Shown: piece after piece, positions 16,311 to 26,013 of the stretch
Layout: each line of letters begins with the position of its first letter
Position numbering within the stretch: position 1 is the stretch's first letter
Assembly (NCBI GenBank): GCA_017516465.1
Contig: JAFXCR010000016.1
Location: 1 to 64,000, forward strand
Length of the DNA stretch: 64,000 nucleotides
Reading direction: 5' to 3'
DNA from: Ruminococcus sp.
Lineage (GTDB): Bacteria > Bacillota > Clostridia > Oscillospirales > Ruminococcaceae
Position numbers and translations under genes: made by a program
The notes under the pieces: model-generated
Database searches by the model: none
Told to the model about the DNA's origin: nothing
Seen by the model: only the letters and a program-made list of their open reading frames with translations

Positions 16311-17165
16311 TTAATCCATCCACATTTTCCGATATGCAAAGCACGTTATATTCTCTGATTTTTTGAACTGTCTTGCAAAATAACTCTGATCGTTGAAACC
16401 GCACAGATGTGCTATATCATCAATTGATTTATCCGAAAATCTCAGCAGCTTTTTGCCGTAATTTATCCTTGCTGTAATGATGTGCTGAAATATCGTCATA
16501 CCGTATATCTTCTTGTACTCTCTCGTAAGGTAGAATTTACTGATATAGAACTGCGTTGACAGCATTTCCAGCGACAGATCATCACTGAAATGATCCTCAA
16601 TATAATTATGTACTGCCATCAGCTTGTTTTTCAGTGCAGAATCATACTCCTCATCGCCTGAATTCGCCATAAGCGACAATGTGAGAAGATCCATGATATA
16701 GCGTGAGGATAATATCTCGCTGACCGGACTTTTCTCCTCATTTACTTCTATGATCTTCGTCAGTGCCGAAACAGCACGGTCAAAAAAAGCAATACGAAAT
16801 GCATTCTTTGACTGCGATACAAAGTGGTCGTAATACTGACGTGATGTTGCACCATTGAAATACACCCACAGAAGCTTCCATGGTTCGTCCTCAGAGCTTG
16901 CATAGGAATGCGGCAGACGGCAGTCAATAAAGAAGCAGTCACCCTTTGATACAGTGTAGCTTTCCTTGCCGAAGCTGAGCTCTCCCCTGCCCTTTATAAC
17001 GGCGGCAAACAGAAAGGATTCAAGCTGCTGTATATGCGAAGCCGCTCTGTCCCCCGATACAAGACACCCTGTTTCCTGAACGTAAAAAAAGGCATTCTTC
17101 GCCGACGGACTTGGCGTACAGATTATTCGCTTTGATGAATTTACAGTTTCCTTTATTTTTTCCAT
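16311..17165 (-). CDS. AraC-family transcriptional regulator
   Basis: 284 residues from the ATG at 17165, which has AAGGAGG 5 nt upstream. The N-terminal half is a cupin-like ligand domain (GRGELSFGKESYTVSKGDCFF...PHSYASSEDEPWKLLWVYF). The C-terminal half has the two AraC helix-turn-helix units, with LSLEMLSTQFYISKFYLTREYKK and then SIDDIAHLCGFNDQSYFARQF. Regulators of this build usually sense sugars in Ruminococcus, but no glycoside or transport gene is adjacent. The stop codon of the upstream 85-residue gene overlaps its ribosome site. Confidence 0.9.
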   Translation of the reverse strand: MEKIKETVNSSKRIICTPSPSAKNAFFYVQETGCLVSGDRAASHIQQLESFLFAAVIKGRGELSFGKESYTVSKGDCFFIDCRLPHSYASSEDEPWKLLWVYFNGATSRQYYDHFVSQSKNAFRIAFFDRAVSALTKIIEVNEEKSPVSEILSSRYIMDLLTLSLMANSGDEEYDSALKNKLMAVHNYIEDHFSDDLSLEMLSTQFYISKFYLTREYKKIYGMTIFQHIITARINYGKKLLRFSDKSIDDIAHLCGFNDQSYFARQFKKSENITCFAYRKMWMD

Positions 17166-17175
17166 ATCTGCCTCC

Positions 17176-17433
17176 TTAGTGCATGAAAATAAAGATAACA
17201 GCCGCAGCTGATACAAGTGCAGCGGTGAGGAAAAAAATTCTTCCCCATTTTCTGTGTTTGCGTCTTTTTGTGTATTCAAGCCCAAGCTTTGCTATATATC
17301 GGTGAGCTTCAGCTCTTGACACCTCCGGCGGAAGCTCCCTGACATTCGGTCTGAGATAAAAAACCGCCTTTTCAAAGTAAATGCTGTCCGGATTGTTGAT
17401 CTCGACAATCTTTTTTGTTACGCCCTTTATCAT
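17176..17433 (-). CDS. 85-residue protein with C-terminal membrane anchor
   Basis: Hydrophilic N-terminal two thirds (KKIVEINNPDSIYFEKAVFYL, RPNVRELPPEV), a basic segment KRRKHRKWGR, then one membrane helix (about 65-83), so cytoplasmic with a C-terminal anchor. The ribosome site is GAGG before ATG at 17433. It sits directly before the AraC-type gene on the same strand and is likely co-transcribed. No family is assigned. Confidence 0.7.
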   Translation of the reverse strand: MIKGVTKKIVEINNPDSIYFEKAVFYLRPNVRELPPEVSRAEAHRYIAKLGLEYTKRRKHRKWGRIFFLTAALVSAAAVIFIFMH

Positions 17434-17493
17434 AATAATTACCTCGCAGAATCATAATTATATTCTGATTATTGGTAATTTTCGGGATATTAT

Positions 17494-18309
17494 TCATTTT
17501 TCCGGAAGATTGCGTATATAATGGAAAAGATACTGCTGTGCGATACCTGCATTTTCACTGAGATATTCCGGAAATCCGTCCGGATAATACTCTGCAAGAA
17601 CTCTTTTTATCCATACGTCAACCGGAAATGCTTCTGTACGATACATTCCGAAAAGAAGAACGCATTCTGCAACCTTCGGTCCGACTCCGGAAATTTTTTT
17701 CAGCTCTGTTCTTGCGTCCTCAATTGGCATTTCTGCGATCTCCGCAAGATTTACTATTCCCGAAGAAGTCTTTAAGGCAGCGTCGCAGATATACTTTGCC
17801 CTGAATCCACTTCTCAGCTCCGAAAGACTTTCGGGAGTTTTCTCCGAAAGCTCTGAGGCTTCCGGAAAACGTCCGCCGTACATTCCGCAAAGACGGTCAA
17901 TTATCCCCTTTATACGGGGAATATTATTATTCTGGGAAATAATGAAAGAAATAAGGCACTCCCAGCTGTTCTGACGAAGAAGTCTGATTCCTCCGGCAAA
18001 ACGACAGGCCTCTGACAGCGTTTTTTCCTCGGAAAACTGCCTTTTCAGCTCGGAATAGTCAGTTTCAAAGTCGAAGTAATCCTTCCATGTTCCGAGAAAA
18101 TCATCCTCTGAAATGCCGTGAAAGATGAACTCCCCTTTTTTTGTCTGAGATACCATCAATTCACTGTTCAGAAACCTTCCTTGATATGTACAATCGTAAT
18201 CAGAGGGAATCCTTTTCCATCGAAATGCCTGACCGCAGTCAAGCGTCTCGTCAAGGTCAAGATCGTTCTCAGATACGATTATCCCGTTATTTGTGATTTT
18301 ATAATCCAT
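17494..18309 (-). CDS. 8-oxoguanine DNA glycosylase/AP lyase (OGG1-type)
   Basis: 271 residues. An N-terminal OGG domain (LDCGQAFRWKRI, substrate-pocket region) is followed by the helix-hairpin-helix-GPD domain: FIISQNNNIPRIKGI, SGFRAKYICDA with the Schiff-base lysine, the hairpin SGVGPKVAECVLLFG, and the catalytic aspartate in AFPVDVWIKRV. Removes oxidised guanine and nicks the abasic site. Single gene, divergent from the downstream lipoprotein gene. Confidence 0.93.
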   Translation of the reverse strand: MDYKITNNGIIVSENDLDLDETLDCGQAFRWKRIPSDYDCTYQGRFLNSELMVSQTKKGEFIFHGISEDDFLGTWKDYFDFETDYSELKRQFSEEKTLSEACRFAGGIRLLRQNSWECLISFIISQNNNIPRIKGIIDRLCGMYGGRFPEASELSEKTPESLSELRSGFRAKYICDAALKTSSGIVNLAEIAEMPIEDARTELKKISGVGPKVAECVLLFGMYRTEAFPVDVWIKRVLAEYYPDGFPEYLSENAGIAQQYLFHYIRNLPEK

Positions 18310-18438
18310 ATTTCTGTACTGACTCCTTATTTTCGCAAATCATAAATGAAATTTTTGTGAAATGCGTAAATACACTTGATTTTTCTATTTAATTATACTA
18401 AAATATTAATAAGATTACAAGTAGAAGGATTGATTTTT

Positions 18439-19350
18439 TTGAAAAAATTTTTTTCAGCTGTTATTATTGGTGTCTCAGCAGTGATAATCTGCGGATGTGC
18501 AAAAAAGACCGAAAAGGCTGACAACAGCAATACAACGGAAAACACTTCCGCTCAGACCGAAACTTCAACAACAAAAGTTCTTGACAGAGTTCCTGCAACA
18601 GAGCCGGAAACTGCCACAGTACGCAAAACTCCGGCAAGCACGATTTCAAGTGCTTACATAAAGGATAACGCCGGCATTATGAGTAATGAGGATATTCAAC
18701 TCTGCGATCAGCTGATATCAGAATTACGCTCCAGCCGTATGCTGAATGCCGCTGTCGTTACAGTTGACGATCTCGAAGGTGCTGAACCGTACAATTATGC
18801 AGCTAAATGCTACAACGAAATATTCACCGCAGATAAAAACAATGGTATCCTCTTTCTTATAAACAACGATACAAACGAGGATATCCTCTATAAATCAGGA
18901 ATTATGACTATTGACCCCGACGCTGAAAAGGAAGCTCTTTTTAAGGCAACACAGGAAATAGTTGCCGGTAATTACGGTGCGGCTGCTTCAGGAATGCTCA
19001 GGCTCGGTGAAGCTTGTCCATCGCATATTTTCGATAATTCAGGATTCTTCACCCCTCAGCAAATATCTGACATTGAAAAAACTGCAGCTGAATACTCCGC
19101 AGATATCTCAGTATGCACGGTCGGAAGTCTGATTGATGTAGATAACACCGCCTCCAATATATTTTACCAAAGACGCTATCCTAACAAAAACGGAATAATG
19201 CTCCTTATCGACGGCAGCGGAGCAACTGCGGCTTACTCTGATATGAACATTCCGCAGAATCTCAAAAGCGCAGCTCCGGCTTCTCCTGTATCAAACACTG
19301 ACGACTTATATAATTATCTGATTGATCTTCTTAAAGAAACGAGGGATTAA
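18439..19350 (+). CDS. lipoprotein with TPM-type domain
   Basis: 303 residues, TTG start at 18439 with a GAAGG site upstream. The lipoprotein signal has its Cys in ICGCAKK, followed by a Thr/Ser/Glu-rich linker to about residue 68. The domain YIKDNAGIMSNEDIQLCDQL, then NAAVVTVDDLEG and NNGILFLINND, matches the TPM (YgcG/Psb32-like) fold, which in other proteins binds metal or has phosphatase-like activity. A second, weaker repeat of it appears near FFTPQQISDIEKTAAEYSAD. It ends 2 nt before the (p)ppGpp synthetase gene, so they form an operon. Confidence 0.85.
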   Translation: MKKFFSAVIIGVSAVIICGCAKKTEKADNSNTTENTSAQTETSTTKVLDRVPATEPETATVRKTPASTISSAYIKDNAGIMSNEDIQLCDQLISELRSSRMLNAAVVTVDDLEGAEPYNYAAKCYNEIFTADKNNGILFLINNDTNEDILYKSGIMTIDPDAEKEALFKATQEIVAGNYGAAASGMLRLGEACPSHIFDNSGFFTPQQISDIEKTAAEYSADISVCTVGSLIDVDNTASNIFYQRRYPNKNGIMLLIDGSGATAAYSDMNIPQNLKSAAPASPVSNTDDLYNYLIDLLKETRD

Positions 19351-19352
19351 CA

Positions 19353-20045
19353 TTGAGCGAAATGGACTTCTACATGGAAACACTCGAAAATCTTCCTGCT
19401 GTTATAAACAGTAATGAGGGTATGAGGGAGCTTGTTGCTTCGCTCGTCTATGAATTCATGGAGCTTCAGCATCTGTACGACTCTGCTATCGAAGTAGTGA
19501 AAACCTATCTCAATATCATCGATAGCGAATTCAGTATGAAGTTCCAGCGGAATCCTATCCACAATATAGACAGCCGGCTTAAGTCTCCGCAGTCGATAAT
19601 CGGAAAGCTTCAGAAAAAAAATCTGCCCGTCAACATCGAATCAGCACAGAAAAATCTCCTCGACATAGCCGGAATCCGTGTGACCTGCTGTTACATAAAC
19701 GATATCTACGCTGTTGCTGATATGTTATGCAGCCGTGACGACTTTAAAATCATCAAACAGAAGGATTACATAAAAAATCCAAAATCAAGCGGCTACCGGA
19801 GCTACCACATGATTGTGAATGTTCCCGTTTACCTTTCAAATTCAAAAACCTACGCTCCCGTCGAAATTCAGATCAGAACAATTGCAATGGATTTCTGGGC
19901 AAGCCTTGAGCATCAGCTCAAATACAAGACTGCTTCTGAAATCACTCCAGAAATTTCTCAGGAACTACGCAGCTGTGCTGACAAAATTGCTGAAACAGAT
20001 ATCCGTATGCAGGATATCTTCCTCAGAATACACGATATAGACTGA
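19353..20045 (+). CDS. small alarmone synthetase, RelA/SpoT-domain (p)ppGpp synthetase
   Basis: 230 residues. Synthetase-only protein: no HD hydrolase or TGS domain. Motifs: RLKSPQSIIGKLQKK, the core DIAGIRVTCCYINDIYAVA, DYIKNPKSSGYRSYH (nucleotide binding) and VEIQIRTIAMDFWASLEHQLKYK. This is the YjbM/RelQ-YwaC group. The TTG start at 19353 follows GAGGGA; an ATG at 19362 is the alternative. Translated right after the TPM lipoprotein. Confidence 0.93.
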   Translation: MSEMDFYMETLENLPAVINSNEGMRELVASLVYEFMELQHLYDSAIEVVKTYLNIIDSEFSMKFQRNPIHNIDSRLKSPQSIIGKLQKKNLPVNIESAQKNLLDIAGIRVTCCYINDIYAVADMLCSRDDFKIIKQKDYIKNPKSSGYRSYHMIVNVPVYLSNSKTYAPVEIQIRTIAMDFWASLEHQLKYKTASEITPEISQELRSCADKIAETDIRMQDIFLRIHDID

Positions 20046-20104
20046 CCTGCCATCGTTTTCCCGACTATTCGACAAAACTCTTTCTGAATGCTATTTTTTT
20101 CCTA

Positions 20105-20133
20105 TTCACAAAAGCTTTCCATGATGGTATAAT
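20105..20133 (+). promoter_or_regulatory. promoter of the 20168 gene
   Basis: TTCACA (20105-20110), 17 bp, TATAAT (20128-20133), 34 nt before the start codon. Confidence 0.65.
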
Positions 20134-20167
20134 AATATCAGAATAAAAAAAGGAGGCTGCATCAGCT

Positions 20168-20470
20168 ATGTTCGGAATAGTCAGAAAAACAAATCGTGAA
20201 ATCAGGGACAGAACAGTTTACATGGAGGTTTATGGTGACAACAAGGTCGCATACCGGGTGACAACAGGATGGATTTATCTGCACGGGGAGAATATCTGTA
20301 CATATGGAGTAGAAGCTGAGGATTACATCTCCGGCGAAAAGGAATCCATTCCTGATTTTTCCAGAAACGTTGAGGATGCTGTGGATTTCGCAGAAATGAT
20401 TATTACAAAACGTATCCGTCCTAAAAATCTATACGACAGAGCCCTCAATTATCTTTGTATTTCTATTTAA
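20168..20470 (+). CDS. 100-residue protein (DUF6514-like)
   Basis: Short cytoplasmic protein starting MFGIVRKTNREIRD after AAGGAGG. Beta-rich middle (VYMEVYGDNKVAYRV, YGVEAEDYI) and a helical end (DAVDFAEMIITKRIRPKNLYD). It looks like the Clostridia-specific DUF6514 group with no known function. It has its own promoter and ends at a shared terminator, so it is a single-gene unit. Confidence 0.75.
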   Translation: MFGIVRKTNREIRDRTVYMEVYGDNKVAYRVTTGWIYLHGENICTYGVEAEDYISGEKESIPDFSRNVEDAVDFAEMIITKRIRPKNLYDRALNYLCISI

Positions 20471-20477
20471 AACAAAA

Positions 20478-20501
20478 CCCACTGTACCGCAATACAGTGG
20501 G
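20478..20501. terminator. bidirectional terminator
   Basis: CCCACTGTA (20478-20486) and TACAGTGGG (20493-20501) form a 9-bp stem followed by TCTTTTT on the plus side and TTTTGTTTT on the minus side, separating the convergent 20168 and GH43 genes. Confidence 0.88.
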
Positions 20502-20509
20502 TCTTTTTA

Positions 20510-23500
20510 TTACTTGATAACACCTATGCCATAGATATTGAAATCACTGCCTGCACTCTCCATAGAAAGTGAAACGTCCAGTTTGCCTGATTCGTTCTGA
20601 ATATAGGCAACATCTGCGTCCGGACCTCCCCACGCATAATTACGATTACCCTTAATGGTGGTGGTCTTGCCGTTTACAGTTACATTCAGATTTCCAAGAG
20701 AAGAATTCTGATTCGATTTGAATACAATGAAGATTCCCTTACCCTGTGTACTGAATGTCATCGGATTATTGCTGCCCTTCTGGAAAGCATAGCCATAAGC
20801 AAAACGTCCGTTGGAATTATCAGACTTCCATGAACCTGTATTGAGATCAGAAAGCTCACTTACCGGTGCAATGGAACCAGCTGCATATTCAGAGCCATAT
20901 ACATAGCCTGACGGAACATTATAGCTTACATCTGCATTGACTGTCTTGAGTGCCTGACGATAATAGTATGCAATACTGTCTGAAATCAGAGCATTTCCCT
21001 CTGCGTGCGGATGATACTCATCACTGAAATAATCATCCTTGACGAGCATACCGCTGTCAAATGCTTTTGTAAGTGCGTTATCCATGCTGATAACAGGAAC
21101 ATCATAGTGCTTTCCTACTGCCATCATCTGCTCCTGCATGGAATATCCGCCCTTGGCACGATTGATAATAATTATTACTGCCGGTGCGTTTTCCTGTGTG
21201 AGACACTTTTTGATGAGGCTTTCAAAGCTCTTTTTGTATATTTCCTCCGGATGATCGTTTACAGAGAATTCGACGAAAATAACGTCCGGATTCTTATCAA
21301 GAATATCACGCTGTGCACGCATAAGACCTACTGCTGAGGATGTTCCTGACATACCAGCATTGATATAGGACACGTTCTTTCCTGTTCCGAAGGTTTCAGC
21401 AAAATAGTTGTATGAACGCTTTGCATAGCAGGTTTCTGACTGTCCCACACCTTCGGTTATAGAGCCTCCGATGTATGCGATTGTCACGTTTTCGCCACGC
21501 TGTGCTTTAGCTACCTTTTCACGGAGTCTTGCAGTATTTCCCATATTTCCGATAGCATTTGCGTAGAATGTCTGCATTGCCGGCGTCGCTGTTTCAACAT
21601 AGTTATCCCAGTCTCCCTGTACAGAAGGTATCGGAGGATCAGGGAACTGAGTTATTCTGCCAAGAACATAATCCTGTATGATTCCGACATCTTCGATATC
21701 GCATTTTCCATCTTGATTCACATCTGCCGCAAGCTTTGCCGTACCATTTGCAAATCCGTTCAGATATCCGGATCTTGCAGCTGCAATATCAAATGCGTCA
21801 ATAACTCCGTCGCACGTTACGTCACCGATTATCAGTGTAAGAGGCTTAGGACCATCAATGACCGTACCAGCCACTGCACCGATTGCTTCATCTACATAGA
21901 AATTATTTGTACTGTCAGCTGTTTCAATGTATAACTGCATATTTGAAGCGTCCTTCGGGATTTTGTAGTTTGTATTGGCAAGCTGTACCCATTCGCCGTT
22001 AATGGCGGTCGCTTCTGCAATCGGCGAGTATTGTGTTTCGCCTTCTGCGTCAGTATACTGAAGCTTCATGTAGAAAGTATCACTTGAGCCTCCGTCAAAA
22101 AACTGTACATTTGCACTGAAGCTGTATTCTTCACCAGGCTTGAAAGCAGCTGTACTCAGTGAGCGATATGCACCGTTCCATGCCGCTGTTCTGTCCTGTA
22201 CAAGCATGGCTTCACTTCCGGAATACGATGTTCTTCCGCTTGTCTGAACGCCTGCAGCACCTCTGCCGTTCCATTCATCAAGATTGCCTTCAAATGTGGA
22301 ATGAAAATACCATCCGTTTGCGTCTGGTTCAACAACAGTAGGTTCATTCCATGCAGTACGTTCATAATCAAATGCGTCGATATCTGCATAACCGCCTGTT
22401 GTCTTTGTTGCATAGCTGTAAATTCCGCTTCGGTATCCTGTAAAGAACTTAAGGTCATAGGACATCGAAAGCTGTGAACCTATTTTTTTCCATTCCTTTC
22501 CGTCATAGGAATAATAGAAATCAGCTTTGTCAATATTGTTGGAACTGCTTCCGTCAGACTTTATATCATTGAAATGGAAATTAACCTTAAGCCATACTTC
22601 ATCGCCGCTAAGATTTACCTGTTCCACGATTTTATCACGGCTGTCCGTAACTGCGGCAGAAGAAGAATATCCTCCGTTTTCAGCCATATAAATCTTCTTA
22701 GATCCGTCATTGCCACATAAACACCGACGTTTCCGTATTTGAACTGGAATGCCGATAATCCAGCATAGTCACCAATTTTCATACCCTTGGTATCAAGTTT
22801 TATCGCACTGCTGCACGCAGGTCCCTCTGTACGCATGGTGAGCGTATTTCTTGCATTTACGATACTGCTTGCAAGCGTCTTGTTCTTCAGTCGGAGATAT
22901 CCCTCACGCTCTGTTATTGACCATGCAGAATTATCCGGATTGTGATTCCACTGCCATTCAAGTGCAATATCATCCTCTGAGTCATAGCTGAAATCATCAT
23001 CCTTTGCAAGAGAAGTACCGGAATAATCGCCGTCTATTGTAAGAGTTACGGGAGCTTTTCCGTTTACGCCCATCATCGGCCAGCCATCCTGCCATGTGAC
23101 CGGAACAAGCACGGGAATTCTTCCTACTGATCCGTGATCTTGAAAGAGCATTCCGTACCATTCACCGTCCGGTGTATCTACGATACCGCCCTGTGCAACT
23201 CCGCTTCCGTATGTACCAACGCCTGAATTAAGAACGGTCTTTCCTTCATAAGTTCCGAGAAGCTCCTTGCTTCGGTAGCAAAGTTCAATTCGTCCGCTGT
23301 TTGACGGCCATGCTATGATGAATACATAGTAATAATCGCCTATTTTATGGACATGAGCACCTTCGCCAGCAAGATTGTCAAGTCCTGTCGAAAAGAGTCG
23401 CTTTGATACTCCACCGTTTTTAAAACCTGTCATTTCAGCATTGAGTTCCTTGATTTCAATATTGCCGCCTCCGCCATAAATGAGGTAATTTCTGCCGTCA

Positions 23501-24003
23501 TCGTCAAAAAACATAGATGCGTCATGGTACATTCCGTTGATTTCACTTCTTGTCCACTTGCCGTTTTCAATATCATCTGTCTTGTAGATATATGATTTTC
23601 CTGAGCCGTAACTGCCAAAAAATACATAGTACATTCCGTCATGATAACGCAGGCTTGACGCCCACTGACCGTGAGCATAATCGTGCTTGCCATTCGTGAG
23701 ATTCTGCACATCGCCCTCAGCATAGGTATCGTAGACATAATTACAGATTTCCCATGAAACAAGATCCTTTGACTTCATGATCGGAGCACCCGGAGAAAAA
23801 TACATAGTCGTACTGACCATATAGTAGGTATCACCCACACGAATCACGTCTACATCGGGAACATCCGCCCATATAATCGGGTTGGAAATTGTTGTCTGTG
23901 CAGCCGCTTCTTCCTTTGGCGGAAGATATCCCGCATTTACTGTGATTAACGCCGCCGCAGCTGCTGATGCAAGCAGACGTTTAGCTATATCTTTAAGCTT
24001 CAT
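20510..24003 (-). pseudogene. modular xylan enzyme: GH43 - CBM - dockerin - SGNH esterase, frameshifted
   Basis: Intact reading gives about 1160 residues: signal peptide; GH43 beta-propeller (ADVPDVDVIRVGDTYYM, GEGAHVHKIGDYYY, GEWYGMLFQDHG); beta-sandwich domain; CBM22/CBM4_9-like module (NGWYFHSTFEGNLDEW); type I dockerin (GDVTCDGVIDAFDIAAARSG and DVNQDGKCDIEDVG); SGNH esterase (AYIGGSITEG, FVEFSVND, DEYHPHAEG); C-terminal sandwich. A cell-attached xylosidase/arabinofuranosidase plus acetyl esterase is inferred. The frame breaks at about 22710, where one A of AAA (coding strand, VAND-GSKK) appears lost: the first part stops at 22615 and the rest reads on from 22687 or above. ATG 24003 follows AAGGATGGTG. 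All catalytic motifs survive, so a recent mutation or a sequencing error is likely. Confidence 0.88.
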
Positions 24004-24069
24004 TTTACACACCATCCTTAACCTTTACAGAAACCCTTTTCAGGGATTTCATCTGTTATATTCAAAAAC

Positions 24070-24098
24070 ATTATATCACTGATACCCGAATGCTTCAA
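24070..24098 (-). promoter_or_regulatory. promoter of the GH43-esterase gene
   Basis: On the minus strand, TTGAAG (24093-24098), 17 bp, TATAAT (24070-24075), with a leader of about 60 nt before ATG 24003. Confidence 0.7.
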
Positions 24099-24182
24099 CC
24101 TCAATTTTGCAGATAAGGTGGATAAAATGAACAATTATTCACAATATGAAAATATTTTATATCTATCACACAACGAATTGCA

Positions 24183-25670
24183 TTAGAATTGTATATATTC
24201 TGCATTTACAGCTTCGCAGAAAGTTCGGTCATGTTCAACAATAAGCATAGTCGGCTTGTAGCTTACAAGAAGCTCCTCAAGCTGTCTGCGTGAAGAGACA
24301 TCAAGATAATTCAGCGGCTCGTCCCATATATACAGATGTGCCGGTGTACAGAGACTTGCAGCAATCATCACCTTCTTTTTCTGACCATCACTGAAATCGG
24401 AAATATCCTTTTCAAACTGCTCTCTTGAAAAATCAAGCTTACGCAGTATCGCCTTGAAAAGACTTTCGTCAAAACCATTCTCTTGTGCGTAGTCGGTGAG
24501 ATTGCCCGATAATCCAGAAAAATCCTGATCAATCCGTGATATCCTCAGCTGACGGTTCATAATGATTTCCCCTGTATGAGGAACATCCCCGCCGCATATC
24601 AGCCTGATAATACTCGTCTTTCCGCAGCCGTTCCGTCCCGAAAGTGCAATTATTTCTCCTTCGTTTACGTCAAACGAAATCCCGCTGCATACAAGTCTCT
24701 CATCAAAACTCACTGAAAGATTCTTTACACTCAATAGTTTCTTACTGTGGAATTTCAGAACCGGAAGCTTCAATGACGCTGTTTTTTCGATATTCTGCAA
24801 TAGCCCCGATTTCTTTTCGATATCCGCTTCAATTCTGTTTTCCATCGACTTTGAACGATTCATCAGCTTCTTTGATTTTCTTGCAACGGAACAGCGTCTT
24901 GAGATTGACTTCTCTGTTTTTGTCGGATCGAAGCCTATCTTGGTACGTTCAATCCTGTCAGAATGTTCAGCGGCACGTTTTGCGGCGGCTTCAAGATTTC
25001 TGATTTCCTTTTTCAGTCTATCATTCTGCACCATTTCAAAATTATCCCTTGCCGCCTTATTCTTTTCCCATGAGGAGTAGTTCCCCTGTTCAATTTCAAT
25101 ATTTGTCCTGTTGATTGAAAGAACATGGTCAATACATTCATCAAGTACAGCACGGTCATGGGAAATCAGAATAAATCCCTTTTTTCGTTTCAGATAACGG
25201 CTTACGATTTCTCGTCCGTTCATATCGAGATGATTGGTCGGCTCGTCAATCAGCAGAAAGCAGTTCTCTCGCAGAAATAGCATAGCAAGCATTACCTTTG
25301 TTTTCTCGCCGCCCGACAGCGTTGAATACGGACGATACAGAACATCATCACTGACCCGAAGAAGCGACAGTTCCCTTACAAGCTCCCAGCTTTCAGCGTT
25401 GGGGCAGATTTCCTCCGCAAGATACATAACAAGCATATTCTCGTCAGCAACCGGAAACGGAAAGTACTCAAATTCCACGCCAGCTGTGATTCTGCCGGTA
25501 TACTCGTATCCGCCCATAAGGAGCTTCATAAATGTTGTCTTTCCACGACCGTTTCTGCCCGTGAATCCAAGCTTCCAGTCAGTATCAATCCTGAAGCTTA
25601 CATTTTCAAAAATATTATCTGAACTTCCGTCATACCCGAAGGTCAGATTCTCAACATTTATAACTGACAT
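24183..25670 (-). CDS. ABC-F ribosome-protection ATPase, Lsa/Vga-like
   Basis: 495 residues, two ATP-binding cassettes and no membrane part. Domain 1: Walker A GRNGRGKTT (about 38-46), signature LSGGEKTK, Walker B LLIDEPTNHLD. The linker is rich in Lys, Glu and Arg (about 220-310). Domain 2: Walker A GRNGCGKTS, signature variant FSDGQKKK, WDEPLNYLD. The start VENLTFGYDGSSDNIF and the length fit the Lsa/Vga subgroup, which frees ribosomes from lincosamides, streptogramin A and pleuromutilins. Resistance is a family inference. It is preceded by a promoter, two tiny leader frames and a terminator, a typical attenuation layout for antibiotic-induced ABC-F genes. Confidence 0.9.
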   Translation of the reverse strand: MSVINVENLTFGYDGSSDNIFENVSFRIDTDWKLGFTGRNGRGKTTFMKLLMGGYEYTGRITAGVEFEYFPFPVADENMLVMYLAEEICPNAESWELVRELSLLRVSDDVLYRPYSTLSGGEKTKVMLAMLFLRENCFLLIDEPTNHLDMNGREIVSRYLKRKKGFILISHDRAVLDECIDHVLSINRTNIEIEQGNYSSWEKNKAARDNFEMVQNDRLKKEIRNLEAAAKRAAEHSDRIERTKIGFDPTKTEKSISRRCSVARKSKKLMNRSKSMENRIEADIEKKSGLLQNIEKTASLKLPVLKFHSKKLLSVKNLSVSFDERLVCSGISFDVNEGEIIALSGRNGCGKTSIIRLICGGDVPHTGEIIMNRQLRISRIDQDFSGLSGNLTDYAQENGFDESLFKAILRKLDFSREQFEKDISDFSDGQKKKVMIAASLCTPAHLYIWDEPLNYLDVSSRRQLEELLVSYKPTMLIVEHDRTFCEAVNAEYIQF

Positions 25671-25696
25671 ATAATACCTCCTGATACATTAAAAAT

Positions 25697-25718
25697 AGCC
25701 GCAGGATATACTGCGGCT
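25697..25718 (-). terminator. leader terminator (attenuator) of the ABC-F gene
   Basis: On the minus strand AGCCGCAG (25718-25711) pairs with CTGCGGCT (25704-25697), followed by ATTTTT, about 27 nt before the start codon. It lies between promoter and gene, so full transcription needs read-through. Confidence 0.8.
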
Positions 25719-25827
25719 CACAATCAGAAGACTCCGGAAAATACGGACAAAATCCGCCTTACCCGAGACTATGCACAATGTGAAAAGACCGTAATAATTC
25801 CTGCAAGGCACACCAAAACAGACGGTA

Positions 25828-25845
25828 TTACCGCCATTGTTTCAT
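25828..25845 (-). CDS. second leader peptide frame, MKQWR
   Basis: ATG at 25845 and stop TAA at 25830-25828 encode five residues. The upstream ribosome site is weak. It lies in the ABC-F leader, 15 nt after the stop of the first leader peptide; a role in stalling-based control is possible. Confidence 0.35.
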   Translation of the reverse strand: MKQWR

Positions 25846-25860
25846 ATGCCCAATCAAAAA

Positions 25861-25881
25861 TCAGCAGGAAATCTTACGCAT
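25861..25881 (-). CDS. leader peptide MRKISC of the ABC-F gene
   Basis: ATG at 25881 follows GAGGTGGAAGG closely and gives six codons ending TGA (25863-25861). It is the first open frame after the ABC-F promoter (expected start of the RNA near 25908). Ribosome stalling on such a short frame is the usual sensor in antibiotic-responsive ABC-F leaders; stalling here is inferred. Confidence 0.5.
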   Translation of the reverse strand: MRKISC

Positions 25882-25914
25882 CCTTCCACCTCAATTTCTT
25901 TAATAATTTGTTTC

Positions 25915-25943
25915 ATTATATCACATACCACAAATTTTGTCAA
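25915..25943 (-). promoter_or_regulatory. promoter of the ABC-F leader
   Basis: On the minus strand TTGACA (25943-25938), 17 bp, TATAAT (25920-25915). The leader from about 25908 to the start at 25670 is about 240 nt. Confidence 0.85.
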
Positions 25944-25955
25944 GATACACATCAA

Positions 25956-25998
25956 AAAACTGCCGTTTCACATCCCCAAAAATGCAAAACGGCAGTTT
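25956..25998 (-). terminator. terminator of the 874-residue dockerin protein gene
   Basis: AAACTGCCGTTT (25998-25987 on the minus strand) pairs with AAACGGCAGTTTT (25968-25956), then a T-run. It lies 16 nt after the stop of the 26014-28638 gene. Confidence 0.85.
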
Positions 25999-26013
25999 AT
26001 TATATAATTATAA

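Noticed and set aside
22156..22458. 100-codon second minus-strand frame within the GH43-esterase gene
   Set aside because: Overlaps the well-defined carbohydrate-binding module in another frame; no independent start signal.
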